Of a DNA stretch of 64,000 nt, positions 43,690 through 55,600 are shown in pieces. Below the pieces are notes generated by a model. That model had not been told where the DNA came from and made no database searches. It saw nothing but the letters and a program-made list of their open reading frames with translations. Origin of the DNA: Anthoceros angustus (lineage: Eukaryota > Streptophyta > Anthocerotopsida > Anthocerotales > Anthocerotaceae); the NCBI GenBank assembly GCA_010909165.1, contig VJWM01000016.1, positions 372,001-436,000 of the forward strand, in the 5' to 3' direction. Made by a program: the position numbers and the translations under genes. Numbering within the stretch: position 1 is the first letter of the stretch; the number at the start of each line of letters is the position of its first letter.

Positions 43690-45260
43690 GTGCCAGAGGA
43701 TAAGAAAAGGCCTACCTACCAGCGGAGCCGAAGAAGCCGCCTCCCCTACACTTGTCGCCGTCCTATACACGGCATTCGCCAACGCGCTTTGTAGGGCGAT
43801 TGACACCCATTACTTGAAGAAAGCCACAATACAAGAAAGGGGAAGACCATCCCCATTCCTGCGATTGTGGTACACCTTGGCACAGGCCTTGACAAACCTC
43901 AGGAAATCCTTGCTCATGGCCCCATGGGTCTCGATGGCAAGGGGGATAAAGGTATGGTCGTCGTGCATATGAGAGTACTTGTGGACCTTGGCCGTCGCAT
44001 AGCCCTCCGCCGCCTAACCCGAAGAGTTAAGGATCACATGCTCGCAGACAGAGTCCCGGGTGGGGTCTGTTACAACCACATCCGCAACATAAACTTGATC
44101 TTCCCGAGATAGAAAAAGGTCAACCCAGAGAGAAACGCCGTTGAGTAAGGTGTATGGGGGCTCCCTACAAGGAAAGAACCCACTCTCGTTGGCCATTGAG
44201 AACATGACGTCCCGGATGGCATCATGCATAGCAATGCGCTGTCTGCCAGCAAGATTGTAGGCCAGGTGGGTCCCTGAGTCATCGAGGGGGGCTCCACAGT
44301 TGCAAGCAGAGAGAGAGCAGGCCCGAGGTTGGACCAAGCCTAGGCGAAAGCGCATCGCAGTGGAAAAAGTTATTGGTGCGATGCGGAACATCTGAATACT
44401 AGGTCGGGCTAGAAGCCAAGAACCTGCTCCCTTCCTTGAGCAAGAGCGAAGCCGAGCCCAAGTGGCCTTAGGAAAAGAGGAATCCCGAAGAAGTGCCAAT
44501 TGTAGTGCTTCTCCAAGAGCTACGCTTGAAGCCCACGCAGCCCAACCTTAGGGAGCGAGAAGAAATGTAGCAAGGTAACCCTAGCCTCATAGAATTAAAG
44601 TCCCTTGGCCAACCTTAAGGACGCCTGTACGGGGAAAACCTCCTCCTTTCGCCCAAGACGAACGCCTCTAAGATGTGGGAGTCCCGAATTAAGAATCGGG
44701 AGGCCAGGACGGGAACAGAGAAGGCCTGGCTTCCTAACAAGGCCGCCGGCGCAAAGACCTCCGTGACTAGCAGACCAGTGCCCCCAAAAGCAACAAGAAA
44801 GCCTGTCGCTTCGCCAAATCCCCGGCGGCACACTCGAAGTTGCCCGGGCCGATGATATCATCCAAAGTCTGCATAATCCTTTTGTCGAAAGCTCCCAGGC
44901 GAGACAAGAAAGTCGGAGAGGGAGGTATCGTACGGAGAAAGTACCCAGGCTAGCGCGCGAAGCAGAAAGAGAGGATCCCAAATGCCAGTTGCGCATCTCC
45001 AAGCTGCGAAAGGTCATCAATGTGCGCCAAATCTTGTGTCAAAGTCACACCCACAAATTCCTGAATGAAAGCCGAAGGCCCCACCGAGACGCCAAGAACA
45101 CGAAGCCCCTGGGGAGAAGCAATGCCCTCCTTCGGGTAATGAAGAAAGGACAAAACACCCGATGGAGACCAGATCCTGCACTTGAAGATCTTGACCTGAA
45201 TGAAGTCAACCCGAGAGAGCTCCGAGGAGATGAAACCAAAAGCCTCCTTAACCTTGTCCC
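43690..45260 (-). mobile_element. Decayed reverse-transcriptase element (non-LTR-like), C-terminal part
   Basis: Read on the minus strand in several frames, the segment resembles the C-terminal half of a reverse-transcriptase polyprotein. GLRVLGVSVGP is followed by FVGVTLTQDLAHIDDLSQL (44950-45153). FECAAGDLAKRQAF and VTEVFAPAALLGSQAF lie at about 44.70-44.85 kb. Further along are a zinc-finger-like CNCGAPLDDSGTHLAYN, QRIAMHDAIRDV and VYVADVVVTDP (44.05-44.3 kb), and ETHGAMSKDFLRFVKAC (about 43.9 kb). This order (RT C-terminus, CxCG...D..G.H knuckle, conserved C-terminal block) is typical of RT elements found in algal and early-plant genomes. The frame changes at least three times and in-frame stops occur, so it is a fossil. 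The catalytic RT core (FxDD) was not found, and no ends or target-site duplications were identified. Confidence 0.7.
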
Positions 45261-46696
45261 CAGGCCCCAGTGATTTTGGATGAGGGAATTAGCTTAATAG
45301 CGTTCGGTTAGGGATGGCTCCAATAACAATCACTGTAAAAAAAGGTTTCACGTCACTGGCTAAGCCATTTCACGTCACGGAATCATGCCAATTGATAGAT
45401 GGTCTCTTACCTAACTATGTGTGTAATTTACAAATTTGCAACCTAACGATTTTGTACATCCCCCACCTAGCCATTTCACCTAGCGATATAGTAGGAGAGA
45501 ATCAACTTTATAGATCTCCCACTTAACGCTTCTCTCCTAGCCATCATATTTATTCAATGTTTAATCATCTATGATCTATGTTTAATTTAGTGGGAGATCT
45601 ATGTTTATGTTTCAATGTTAATCATCATGTTTATTCAACTTTATAGATCTCCCACTTAACGCTTTTCTTTAAACCAATGTTTACTCCTATGAAAGGATAT
45701 AAGATGAAACAAACCATAAGGGGTTTCGGTGTAAAACCAATGTTTACCGCTTTGAAAGGATATAAGATGAAACAAACCATGCAAGGTTTCCACCAAAACC
45801 AAAAAGGAAATCCCATAAATGTCGAGCGAATGCAAGCTTAGAATTCTACTAGGTTCTAGAATCTAGAAATCGAAATGTGAGAGATGTGAAGGTATAAATG
45901 TCAATTTTCTTTCTATACTAAATTAAATAAATAATATATTATGCAGACTATATATATTATAATAGAGGGTCAAACCACACAAGTTCAAAATTTATCAAGC
46001 TACATACTTTCAATACATGTTACACGTACATTGTACAATAGCCGACAAGAATCTCGAACATACCGCTGTATATCATGTTCCGAAGACAAAGACAAAAAAA
46101 AAATAGTATTAGAAAACCGTCGGTGTAGACAAAGACCCAACAAGAAAAAATCGTGGTACAAGAGCACATATGCGACGAAGAATGAGGAAGAAGAATAGCA
46201 TCTAGTCGGTTCATTCCAAGCATCCTCCACCGCTACAAATCCAACTCAAAGCAAGCCAGAAATAGTCTTAGAGTGCGGTGAGCAAGTATATAGGCATCTA
46301 AAGCGTCATGGCATCTACCAATAGGAATTGTTGGGACCTCTTCAACTCCGTAGTGGCGGTGTTGTGGTGGATTGTGTTTGTCCTATTGTGTTGTGGCTCA
46401 CAAGCCAATCAGACTGCACCAAATCTAGTAACATAATAGGGGTGCATGTACATGAGTGTGTGGCTTCGCCAAAGTTCCAGGGAATACGTCGTCAAAGCAC
46501 GCAGGACCGGGCCGGGCCAGGCACACCTGACGTCAATGACTCAGACTCTCAGGGTGGAGTAAATCCGATCGTACTTGTGACCGAGCAGGCAGCGCTGTGA
46601 TTCGTCCTCCATACGCCGCAGACATACTCCCCCTATGCCGTCGGGTCAGCTAAAATCGTGGGCGGGATTCGCGATCAGAAAGGCTAGGCGATAACC
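45261..46696. other. AT-rich spacer with dispersed direct repeats
   Basis: No gene is seen. Direct repeats at 45500-45800 are listed separately. The last ~100 bp are probably the promoter or leader of the acetyltransferase gene. Confidence 0.5.
45505..45795. repeat. Cluster of short direct repeats
   Basis: ctttatagatctcccactta followed by acgctt occurs at about 45509 and 45641. A block starting accaatgttta, including gaaaggatataagatgaaac, occurs at 45674 and 45737 (63-bp offset). This looks like slippage or remnant element ends. Confidence 0.75.
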
Positions 46697-47554
46697 ATGG
46701 CCCTGACAAGCCGAGCAGCAGCGGCGGAGGCGGAAGCTGGGATCGTGTTGGATGCCGCCCGGCGCCGCTTCCAGACGCCGGACGGGAAGGCCTACCTCGA
46801 CTACCAGGAGGTGGCGGGAGGAGTCGACGGCAAGGCCAAGGCGGCGCTGGAGCTGGTGCATACCTACGTGCCGCCGAGCAAGAGAGGCGGGGGCGTGGCC
46901 TCCAAGCTGTGCCGGGCAGCTTGCGCGTACGCCCGGGAACGGAACCTGCGCATCATCCCGACCTGCTCCTACGTCTCGGTAAAAGCCCTAACCTAACCCT
47001 GCCTGCTTCATCAGCTGCAGCTGCGCTGGCCAGCTGCTGACATTACATGTGCCTGCTGTGAGTCTCACCAGGTTGCTGTGTCTCGCGGCTGCGTCATAGA
47101 TAGAGATATGTATCCTCCTGCTGCTGCCACTGGCCTTGGGACACCCTGCTTCCTCTTACTCTGTGTTAGGTGTGGGGCCGGCGATGCTGTCTGCAATCCT
47201 GCTGCCCTGCCTGCTGCCTGCCATTGCATGCTTCTCATACAGTATGTGTTCCAAGGGCGAGGTTGGGCTGTTAGGGTCCGGGGTGGTAAGCCAATGGCGC
47301 GTGAATGTGACTGTGATTGTACCGCTACTGCTGTACCTGGAGCGTGGGAGGGAAAGAAGGATCTAGCTCTCACCCAGCTGCCTTGTCATGTGATGTACAT
47401 AGCTTCGTCGAGTCGCCGATAGGCAGGCCATGCATCTTTTCCTTCCTTCTGTGCTTGTGTGCAGGAGACCTTCTTACCACGGAATCCGGACTGGATGGAC
47501 CTCGCTCTCACGGACACATCACCTCAAAGCGAGAGCATCTCCCAGGGGCAGTAA
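46697..47554 (+). CDS. NATD1-like GCN5-type N-acetyltransferase, 123 aa
   Basis: Two exons, 46697-46978 and 47465-47554, joined in phase 0 after YVS. The protein matches the small GNAT family that includes animal NATD1 and plant acyl-CoA N-acyltransferases of about 110-130 residues. It has a beta-strand core (AYLDYQEVAGG), a strand with the acceptor-site block (LVHTYVPPSKRGGGVASKL; the R-G-G-G-V-A loop is the acetyl-CoA pyrophosphate-binding signature), a helix (CRAACAYARERN) and a final IIPTCSYVSETFLPRNPDW. The substrate is unknown. The intron is 486 nt. The first exon is GC-rich and the ATG at 46697 is the natural start, with the family fold beginning ~18 residues in. Confidence 0.9.
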
Positions 47555-50136
47555 GGAACGGCTCCAGTGGGGTCACGGCCGTGCCTAAAACCGAGCTCTC
47601 AGTCAAAGCTGTTGTAGAATGTGTGTGTACACAAAGATACAGCCATTCCACGGCTAGTGCTGATGCTTCCAGAGTGTGTGAGCTGTTGTTGCCTAGAGGC
47701 GCATGGGTCCCAATCAGCGCGGGCTGTGATCTGTCTCCACGACAGCGCTACCAGACAAACAAATGCGCACGACCTGACGGGGAGTACAGTTGCCTCTTCT
47801 TCTCTGGTTCCTGTGCTCACAAGAGAAAGCTGATTAAAGCCGTCGACACCAAGTTCCCCACATCACCACTTACGTGTGATACCCAAGCCAGTGGTCGGGG
47901 TTGGAGTGTACCGGAGAGCCTCATAATTGCCCACCTCCAAGGGGATCTGGAACAATGCTTCGGGAACGAAACGGGTGAGCCATGACAAAAGGAACCTTCA
48001 ATTGGCTGGGCTGCACTACGGCACCGGGAGTTGGACCTTCACCACAGAATCTGGCCGCTTGTCCTTACTCCACAGCATACACAAAATATCTAGCCATAGC
48101 TGTTCTTGTTCCGATATCCTCTCTCCCGAGTCCCAACCTCACCATTTTTCTCTCACCCCCCAGACATTCTCACAACCACAACGGGATTGGTTAGCATGCC
48201 ACTCACGTGTCCGACACATGGTCGCACTCACCACCACTACACTGATTGCAGATCCCAATCAGCTCATCACACAATGCACAACCACAGCACAGGGATGATC
48301 TTACGGGTCAAACTCTCACAAACAAGAAGCATCCAAACAATCAGCCCTCGGAGGTGGAGGAGGTCTCACTCCATCCAAGGCGTGACCAACAGCAAGAATA
48401 TGAGCGGCATGTGAAACATGAGGACGCCCCGGACGCGCACTTTCTTGGGGACACCAAAAGACCCAATCAAATTTCAGCACCACTTTCTAATACATATGTC
48501 ACTTGTCTATGCACAAGCACACGATGAGGCGCTACAGACAGTAACTAATCCAGCTTCCTGACCCTGAACTTGCAAGAGGCATGCTTCAGTCAGGTCTTAG
48601 CACCCCATGACACCCGTGGTACAGGATACAAGCACTGACACAGGTAACTTGCAACCAAACAAAGACTTGAAAGGGTCCCCGTTATGTTCGTGCTGAGTTT
48701 GTTCGTCCAATCCTACCTTCTAGAAGCACCAAACCTGTGGCGTCTGCTAACCATCCATGCATATTAAGAAGAAGATGGGAACGAGCTCACAAAGTCCTTC
48801 CTCTGTCAGGACTGTCAACGACAACCACTAAATCATAACTGTAGACTGGAGTCCTCCATGCCAGTATACAAGGAAAATCAAAGCATGCACCACATACCTC
48901 CTGCTTCCTCATCTCACGTGTACAGAAATCTGAGATGCTATAGCCTACACAAGTTCAACTTGTGCTGGAATGGGAGACACTGACGTTTTCTGGACATCCC
49001 ACTGGTGCAAGCTTCAGGCTTCACCAAGTCAGATGGCGAGCACCATGCCGTCTGCTTCTTCCAGCAGATCATCAAGCAATGGGCACAGATGTCGCAGAAA
49101 CTGGAGACAACCAGTTCCACATAAGTATGGTACATGGGCAACGCATCATAAAATCTCCTTACATCCCAGAAATCAGCTTTACGCACATGTGGCGGACAAT
49201 TAAATCCTGCAAGCACAAATCCTGATAACCAGAGTTTTCTCACTCAGGTGAAGTTTAGCATTACTGTACCGCTTGTATGCAATTCGCTCCCAGTCAACAA
49301 ACAACAGGCTTGCATGGCAATCAGGCGATCTTCGAAAGGCAAACAACTGTTCCAGTGTACGTTCGATATATGCAACCGATTTGCACCAGTGCACTGTAAT
49401 GCTCATAACCCCCCATGTGAAACGTGCAGCTGCAGAATGGTACAAGGAGCTCCATATACAGGATGTGGAAGAGCCTCAGCAAAGACTAGGAACAGGGGTC
49501 CCGAGAGCAAATGGGTAAGGTACGGAACTCTGAATTTGGCCTCCTGTAAGAGGATTGCATGAAAAGCAAAACAGACCCACTGAGCAAAGTCAAAACGTAG
49601 CCGACTTAGCCACTTTCTACACACGCTCTCTACTCCAAAGTGGCCAGAACTGCTGACTCAAAAGAAACGAAATAACAAAAAATTAACACATGGCTACAAA
49701 AAAATCACTACAGCGTTGGGAGCAAACATTGAATACGGCAACCTAGTTCTGACTGAGACAGACTATCAGGAGGTGACAAACCCCAACAAGCTGACGGACA
49801 GGTGCATTCACGTGATCAACAAGCCAGTTACGAGAGCACGAACCAATGCAAAGGCTCACAAGATGAAGCGGGGGAAACGCCAGGGCAGTAAGGTACTCGC
49901 CATTCACCAACAACCGAGACTGCTGAGTGGGATGGAATATGAGCAAACTCCTAGGCTCTGATTAGATTTGCAGTTCACCAGAGTTTGTTCCTCAGTCTAC
50001 TCCTGCTGGAGTCACCAATACAATGATTAGCTACGTTATGAAAAAACCTCTCTCCACAGGTCTTTTGCAGAGTGCAGTAAACGATGGTGTCCTTAATGTG
50101 TGCAGGTACACAACTGAAAGAGGACAAAGACACTGT
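47555..50136. other. Intergenic, no gene recognised
   Basis: About 2.6 kb between the acetyltransferase and the 3' end of the SR gene. Open frames up to ~220 codons occur (for example 47317-47985 on plus, overlapping the acetyltransferase exon in another frame) but none shows a domain or plausible splice structure. The right end is the probable 3' untranslated region of the SR gene. Confidence 0.5.
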
Positions 50137-51457
50137 TTAAAAGCGGGTTGGAGTCTTTGCTTTTTCAACCAGCACAATGCGCCCATTCCACTCAGTTTGA
50201 TCCAGAGCCTTTATGGCAGCATCCGCATCTTCATCTCTCTCAAGAGTAAGGAACCCAAATCCTCGGGACTCCCCTGATCTGGATCCACGGCTACAAGGAA
50301 GTCAGTCTACACTTTCCAAAGTAGAGGCACACTGTCAGTGTGCACCCCCAGGTTTACATGCAAAATGTGGCGCCCTCTTCTACACCGGGTAACCTAGACA
50401 TGCAGGACGCAACTAAGACTAAGTTCTTGCATAAAGGAAAGGAACGAGGATCGCCTGCCAAAGTGCGTACCGCTTGTCACGAACAATTCGAACATCCATC
50501 ACCCGTCCATATCGGGAAAATTTCCTCTCAAGATCCCGCTCAGTTGTGATGAAGTTGAAGCCAGCGATGAATAGGTTGTTTCCTGGTTTTCCCACACCAT
50601 TACTTCTATTGGCTGGAGGAGACCAGGGCCGTCTCCTCGTGGGGGATCGCCGTTTCCCCCGAAACCTAGAAGAGCTTCTCCTTCTTGGAGAGTATTTCCT
50701 CCTGAACTCAACAGAAACCAAATGTTAGACCTGCATCGCCCATAGCAAAGCCAGTGCAACTAGCTCAATTGCAAAACCCTAGCCATCAGAGTGTCGACCA
50801 TCAAGCTTGAGATGGAACTGTGGAGTACCCGTAGGAGTAATCTCTCCGCCGTGGAGAGCGCCGATAATCACGTGGTGACCTGGACCTCGATCTTTCTCTG
50901 CGGCTTGGCGAAAGCGCTCGAGCAGATCTTGAAGGAGGCGACCTGGACCTGGACCTGGATGAGCCGGACCTGGACCTGGACCGTGACTTGGATCTGGACC
51001 TGGATCGAGACGTAGAGACCGACCTCGACCTGTCCCGCTGTGCTCTCCTCCTATCCTCTACAGATGGCGAGCGCCTCCTACCCCGATCGCGGGACCGTCT
51101 TCGAACCGGAGGCGACGGGGACCCTCTCCGGGGCTCCGGAGAAGGAGAAGCGCTGCCTCTGGGCGGAGAGGGCGACCTCCTCCTTGCAGAAGGCGTCCGC
51201 GACGCTTTCCTCCTCCCCGGCGAGGCCGAGCGTCTCCGCTTTCCAGCTGGAGAAGGCGACCTCCGCCTGCGCGGCTCTTGATGCTTGGAATTGCCATCCT
51301 GCTTCTTGCAAAGGTCCCCGTTGTTCCCCTCGGCCTCGTCCTCGCTCACGGCCTTCGCATTGCCCTCCTGGCCACCCCAGTCCCTCGCCTGCTCCTCATC
51401 CTCCAGCTGCTCTGCCTCGTCCTGCTTCTCCTTTCTTGCAGGCGCATCCGCCGCCAT
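50137..51457 (-). CDS. Transformer-2/SR45a-like serine-arginine splicing factor
   Basis: A nuclear splicing regulator. Three exons on the minus strand, 51457-50829, 50701-50471 and 50278-50137, all in phase, give 333 residues. The ATG at 51457 (MAADAPARKEKQDE) is the first in frame; the frame is open upstream but only through a GTG. Residues ~1-55 are acidic and ~60-230 a long RS domain (for example RSRSRSKSRSRSRSGSSRSR). One RRM follows at the C-terminus, with RNP2 NLFIAGFNF and RNP1 RGFGFLTL, ending in VLVEKAK and only four more residues. Tra2 and SR45a proteins normally have an RRM flanked by RS regions; here the C-terminal RS region is absent. An alternative 3' exon outside the annotated CDS could supply it. 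Pre-mRNA of this family is usually itself alternatively spliced; nothing here decides that. Confidence 0.9.
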
Positions 51458-52655
51458 CTCCCTTTCCAATTCCACAAGCTGTGAACAACCCTCGCTCGGC
51501 GCCGCAATGCGATGAAATCCTTGCCACCCGGAGCCTACAATTCCCGGGCGCGGCTAGGCCGTCGACAGCAGGCCATCGCTGTCCATGGCCGGGGCGTGCC
51601 GCGTGAACCGACCGGGCTAGTACGGCCCACGGCCGCAACTCAATTAGACTGCTTGCTAAGGAACTTATAATGCTTCAGCGTAAAGCGTTACGTGCGCCAG
51701 GTTCTATTACCGGCCGTCACGGCTTTCTCCACGCAATGCTACGCACTGTTTGTATGTTAATCTGACGTCTTTTCAGTACATACTGTATGTGCAATGGCCT
51801 TGCAGCCCGCATGCCAGTACGATGCGAAACTGCAAAATTCGCGAGCCCCTTTCGAGGAAACCGGCCGTTGGACTGCAGATCTCACCATGCATCTATGCAT
51901 GGCAGCTCGAGGAATGGCGTTTCTCCAACAATGAGCGCATGACAAAGTATGTACAATCAAGAGTCGAGTTCGTCCATGTAGGGCTCCGCCACCACGAGCG
52001 TGGTTCCAAGTTCAGTTCTTCAAATTGCTCTGCAAAATTGGACAAGATTGTACACAGGCGTCGCTAGGACGGGATTCCCACACTCACAGACCACCTACAT
52101 ATGTTCACACCCACCACCTGCCTGTTGGCTGTTGTGGCATGGGCATGGTAGGCTGTTTGCTGTTTTCAAGACTTCGTTCCAAGGAACATCCTCGTAAAAG
52201 AAGCTGGAGCACTTGCCGGGGCATCCAGCAGGTGCCGAAGAAAATTCCGTCACATCTTGCAAGTCCACTTGTCAACCCTAAGTGAATGGTCCAGGTGCTT
52301 CAGCAAGAGAACAGAGTCACAGTCCAACGCCCCACGTCCTACCTATGCGGATTGCAAGGATTGCGCCACGAGATTGGACTGCGAGGATTGCACGGGGAGG
52401 TGGAGCGGATGCCGAGAAAGAATCGGGCACACGTGTGCTGGGGGTGACCTGGTGATGCTGAGAATGGGTGCTGAAGCCAACGCCTCCCACGGCTTTTTTG
52501 TACTGTCTCATTCCTGGGACCACGAGCTTTTCTCCCCTTCACACTTACACCGCACGAGTCGGCATCGCTGAATTCGGAGAACGGGCTGCACGAGCGCCGT
52601 TTCTCCAGTTTTCGGCTACTGGTCCCTGGATGGGTTGTGCAAAGTGGGGGCGGTG
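51458..52655. other. Intergenic, divergent promoter region
   Basis: Lies between the divergently transcribed SR gene (-) and OCRE/G-patch gene (+). No coding exon was recognised. It probably carries both promoters; no clear element was identified. Confidence 0.5.
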
Positions 52656-55600
52656 ATGGAAGTCGGCGTGTTTGTGACAGAGCAACTGACAGAGCCGGGA
52701 TTTATTCTGGACGAGTCCTCCGGCTTTTATTACCATGCCAGGTTTGCCCGCAGCGATGCCCATTGGTTTTTTTCGGGCGTTCACATGTATGCAGTAGATT
52801 CGGTCAGCCTGTCGTTCTTCTTCAGGAGTGTTTTGCAAATTTCTCCTGGTCCTCCTCAGATGAAGATTCGTGACTTACCTTTTTCTTGCTACTTCCTTGG
52901 ACGTGTGACTTGTGGATTAGGTTCAGACAACTGTTCTGATGTTGGCGATGTTATGGTGCACCAGATACGGTCCCTTTTGTTCTATTTCTCACCATGAGCT
53001 CTTGTCCTTGCCAGCACGGGGTTCTATCACGATCCCACAGCAGGGTGGTACTACAATACTAATGATGGCCAATATTACAAATTTGAAGAAGGCCGATATG
53101 TGCCCTTGGCATCGCAATCCCTGGAGAGCAAGTTTGACAGCAGTGAGGTTCCTGATTCAGAAAATTGCACTCCATACAATGACCTTGACGAGCAGGCTGG
53201 GAATGTTTCTTGTGTGGAAGAAATCACAGAAGACAACTCTGTGCAGCATGCACCAGAAAGTGAGCCTGTTGGAGCAGTTTCTCAAGGTGGGTCAGCTTCG
53301 TATCCAGCTTGGCACTATGACCATGGAAGGGGAATGTACTGGTACTTCGATAAGGTGTCAGTGGCCTATTACTTGTACACACAGCATGATGACAGTACGA
53401 CCTCTGTCACCATAGGTGCTGTCAGGCCTGAGGAGCAAGGTAGTTTCGGTACTGAGACAAATTGTGGAGGCCATTCTGTAGTAGTGTAATATTATCATGC
53501 AACCTGCAACTATGTTTTTCGGTCGCTGATCAGGTACGTGTATCTTGTAGAAGATGTCTGGAATGCAGCAGATCAATCACAAGTAGACGATGAGCCTCAG
53601 CCTGCTTCAAAATGGTATGTTTCAGACTCTTAGCATCGTTTGGGAAAGGCAGTCAGACACCTTGTCATGTAGTTGGTAACTATTATGTAGTCAAGGAACA
53701 TGAACCGATAATTTTGCTTATATGGGGTTGCTGGTGGACAGGATTGAAGAGACACTTATAGAGATGTACTTGCAAGGTTATACCAAAATATTGGATACCT
53801 CTGATGATTATGAAGGAACGGACTTGGCGGCTATGGTAGATTGCAGAAGCTCCCAGGATCCTCATATTAAGTCTGATGATGATCTAAGTGAAGGTTTGGA
53901 GGAAGGTGAATGGGTACCAGAAGAAGGTGAATGGGTACCAGGTGAAGGTGACTGGGATAACAGGGCCAGCAAATGGGAGGAATCAGAGTGTGTGTGGGAA
54001 AAAAATGAGCACAGGTATGCAGAGGATGATTGGCCCTGCAGGGAAAGGGAAAGTGAAAGTGAAGGTGAGCATGAAGAAGGCGAGTCTGAGGGAGAAGAAG
54101 GTGAAAGGAGGGTACTTGAAGATGCTGAGACACTTGGTGCCTCTGACATAGAGGGAGTTGCGACAAACACTTTGGTCGGTCACGATGAAGAACATTGGCA
54201 AGCTCAATTTGGGCAAGTTGCACAAGCTTCTCGTAAAGACATACAAGTTCCTGGTATAGTTGATTTGTGGGACTGGATGACCGTGACAGAAGAGGGGAAA
54301 GGGACAAAGACCAAATATTCAATGCGACTGCTTGGCCGCATAGCACCTAGTCGAAGTAAGCTTCATCCATCTCTGTCGAGTAGTGGAGGACTCATCAAAA
54401 CCAGCAGGGTCTGTGGAGCTGAGTATGACTTGGTCAAGGTCTCCTCAGGTTAGCTTATGTCTCATGAGTGTTGGAAGACTTGGTGGTTGCAAACTTTTCA
54501 CTGAGACATGTGACATATTTTCAGGCAAATTGTACAGGCTACGAAGACCAAGTTCCAAGCATTTAACATCAATTGCAGCTTTTGACTCCTCGAATCCAAC
54601 CTTAAATTGGGGGTTTCCGAACCTGGGACTATCAGAGGAGCCGACTCATGAGGCTGAGTGCTACACAGGGCAACTGAATGCTTGCCATTCTGACATGGCA
54701 ATGGAAAGGCAAACACTTCAGGTGGTGTCAAAACCGTTTGTTCCCAACCTAGGTCACTGGCGCTTCCAAGACGCGGCTACTTTCAAGGTGTCAGGATCTA
54801 CTGCCCCAGTAAGCATGTTGCCAACAAACGAGTCAGCAGGAATTCCATCACAATGCACTTTTCTCCCCGATTCCAAGTCGGCAGCAAATATACAAGCTTG
54901 AAGTGCGGTGCAAAGACGTGGGCATCCGCCTTCGCACCTGACATATGCATCTCATGGTACATATGAAGGGCCTCATTCGGTTTTCAAAGTTTAGCATGTG
55001 CTGAAATTATGGAAAACCCATAAAGGCATTGGTTTGCCTAACCTGGTGAACACGTCCATGGCCTTTGGGATGACTGGTTGCATTCCATTGCATCTCGATT
55101 GCGTGGGAGATGCAGAACAAATGCTCATAAATCCAAGATATGTGCTGACTCTGACGGCTGTGCGCTGGTGGATGGGGTTGGTTCAATCTGTGTGTATACG
55201 CATGCGACTTACCTGTGCTTATAGCTGGAGCACAAACATAGTAAGGACGGGGCTGATGTTGGCATGAAATCGTACTCACTTTGATTGCTGCAGGGACAAT
55301 CGTTAGGAGTTTCAAGTGAAGGTCTCAAAGATCCTATACAGGCATCTGGTAACTCTGGCCGAGCTGGTCTAGGCTGGACTTGACTTGTGATTGCATGAAA
55401 GTCCAAAAGATATCCATCCCACTCCTCTAGGAAACCGCCCTGAGGGGCGGACAGTGAAATCAAGCAAGGAAAGCTTCTGAACTTTAAACCTTGGCTTGAA
55501 CGGTCACCTCTAATAAGGGCCTGATGGAAAGAAATCTATGCAGAGTGTGGGAGTTGGACCAGGGATGATCTGGCTGTTCAAGCCCCGAAAAATGTGACAT

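Noticed and set aside
47317-47985. 222-codon plus-strand ORF after the acetyltransferase exon 1
   Set aside because: It overlaps exon 2 of the acetyltransferase in a different frame, and the rest shows no motif; the NATD1-like reading is strongly supported.
55209-55463. Recurrent minus-strand ORF starting MISLSAPQGGFLEEWDG in copies A, B and C (55209-55463, 56959-57216, 59020-59256)
   Set aside because: It is antisense to the G-patch terminal exon, which has the correct family sequence, phase and acceptor. Its repetition only reflects the segmental duplication.
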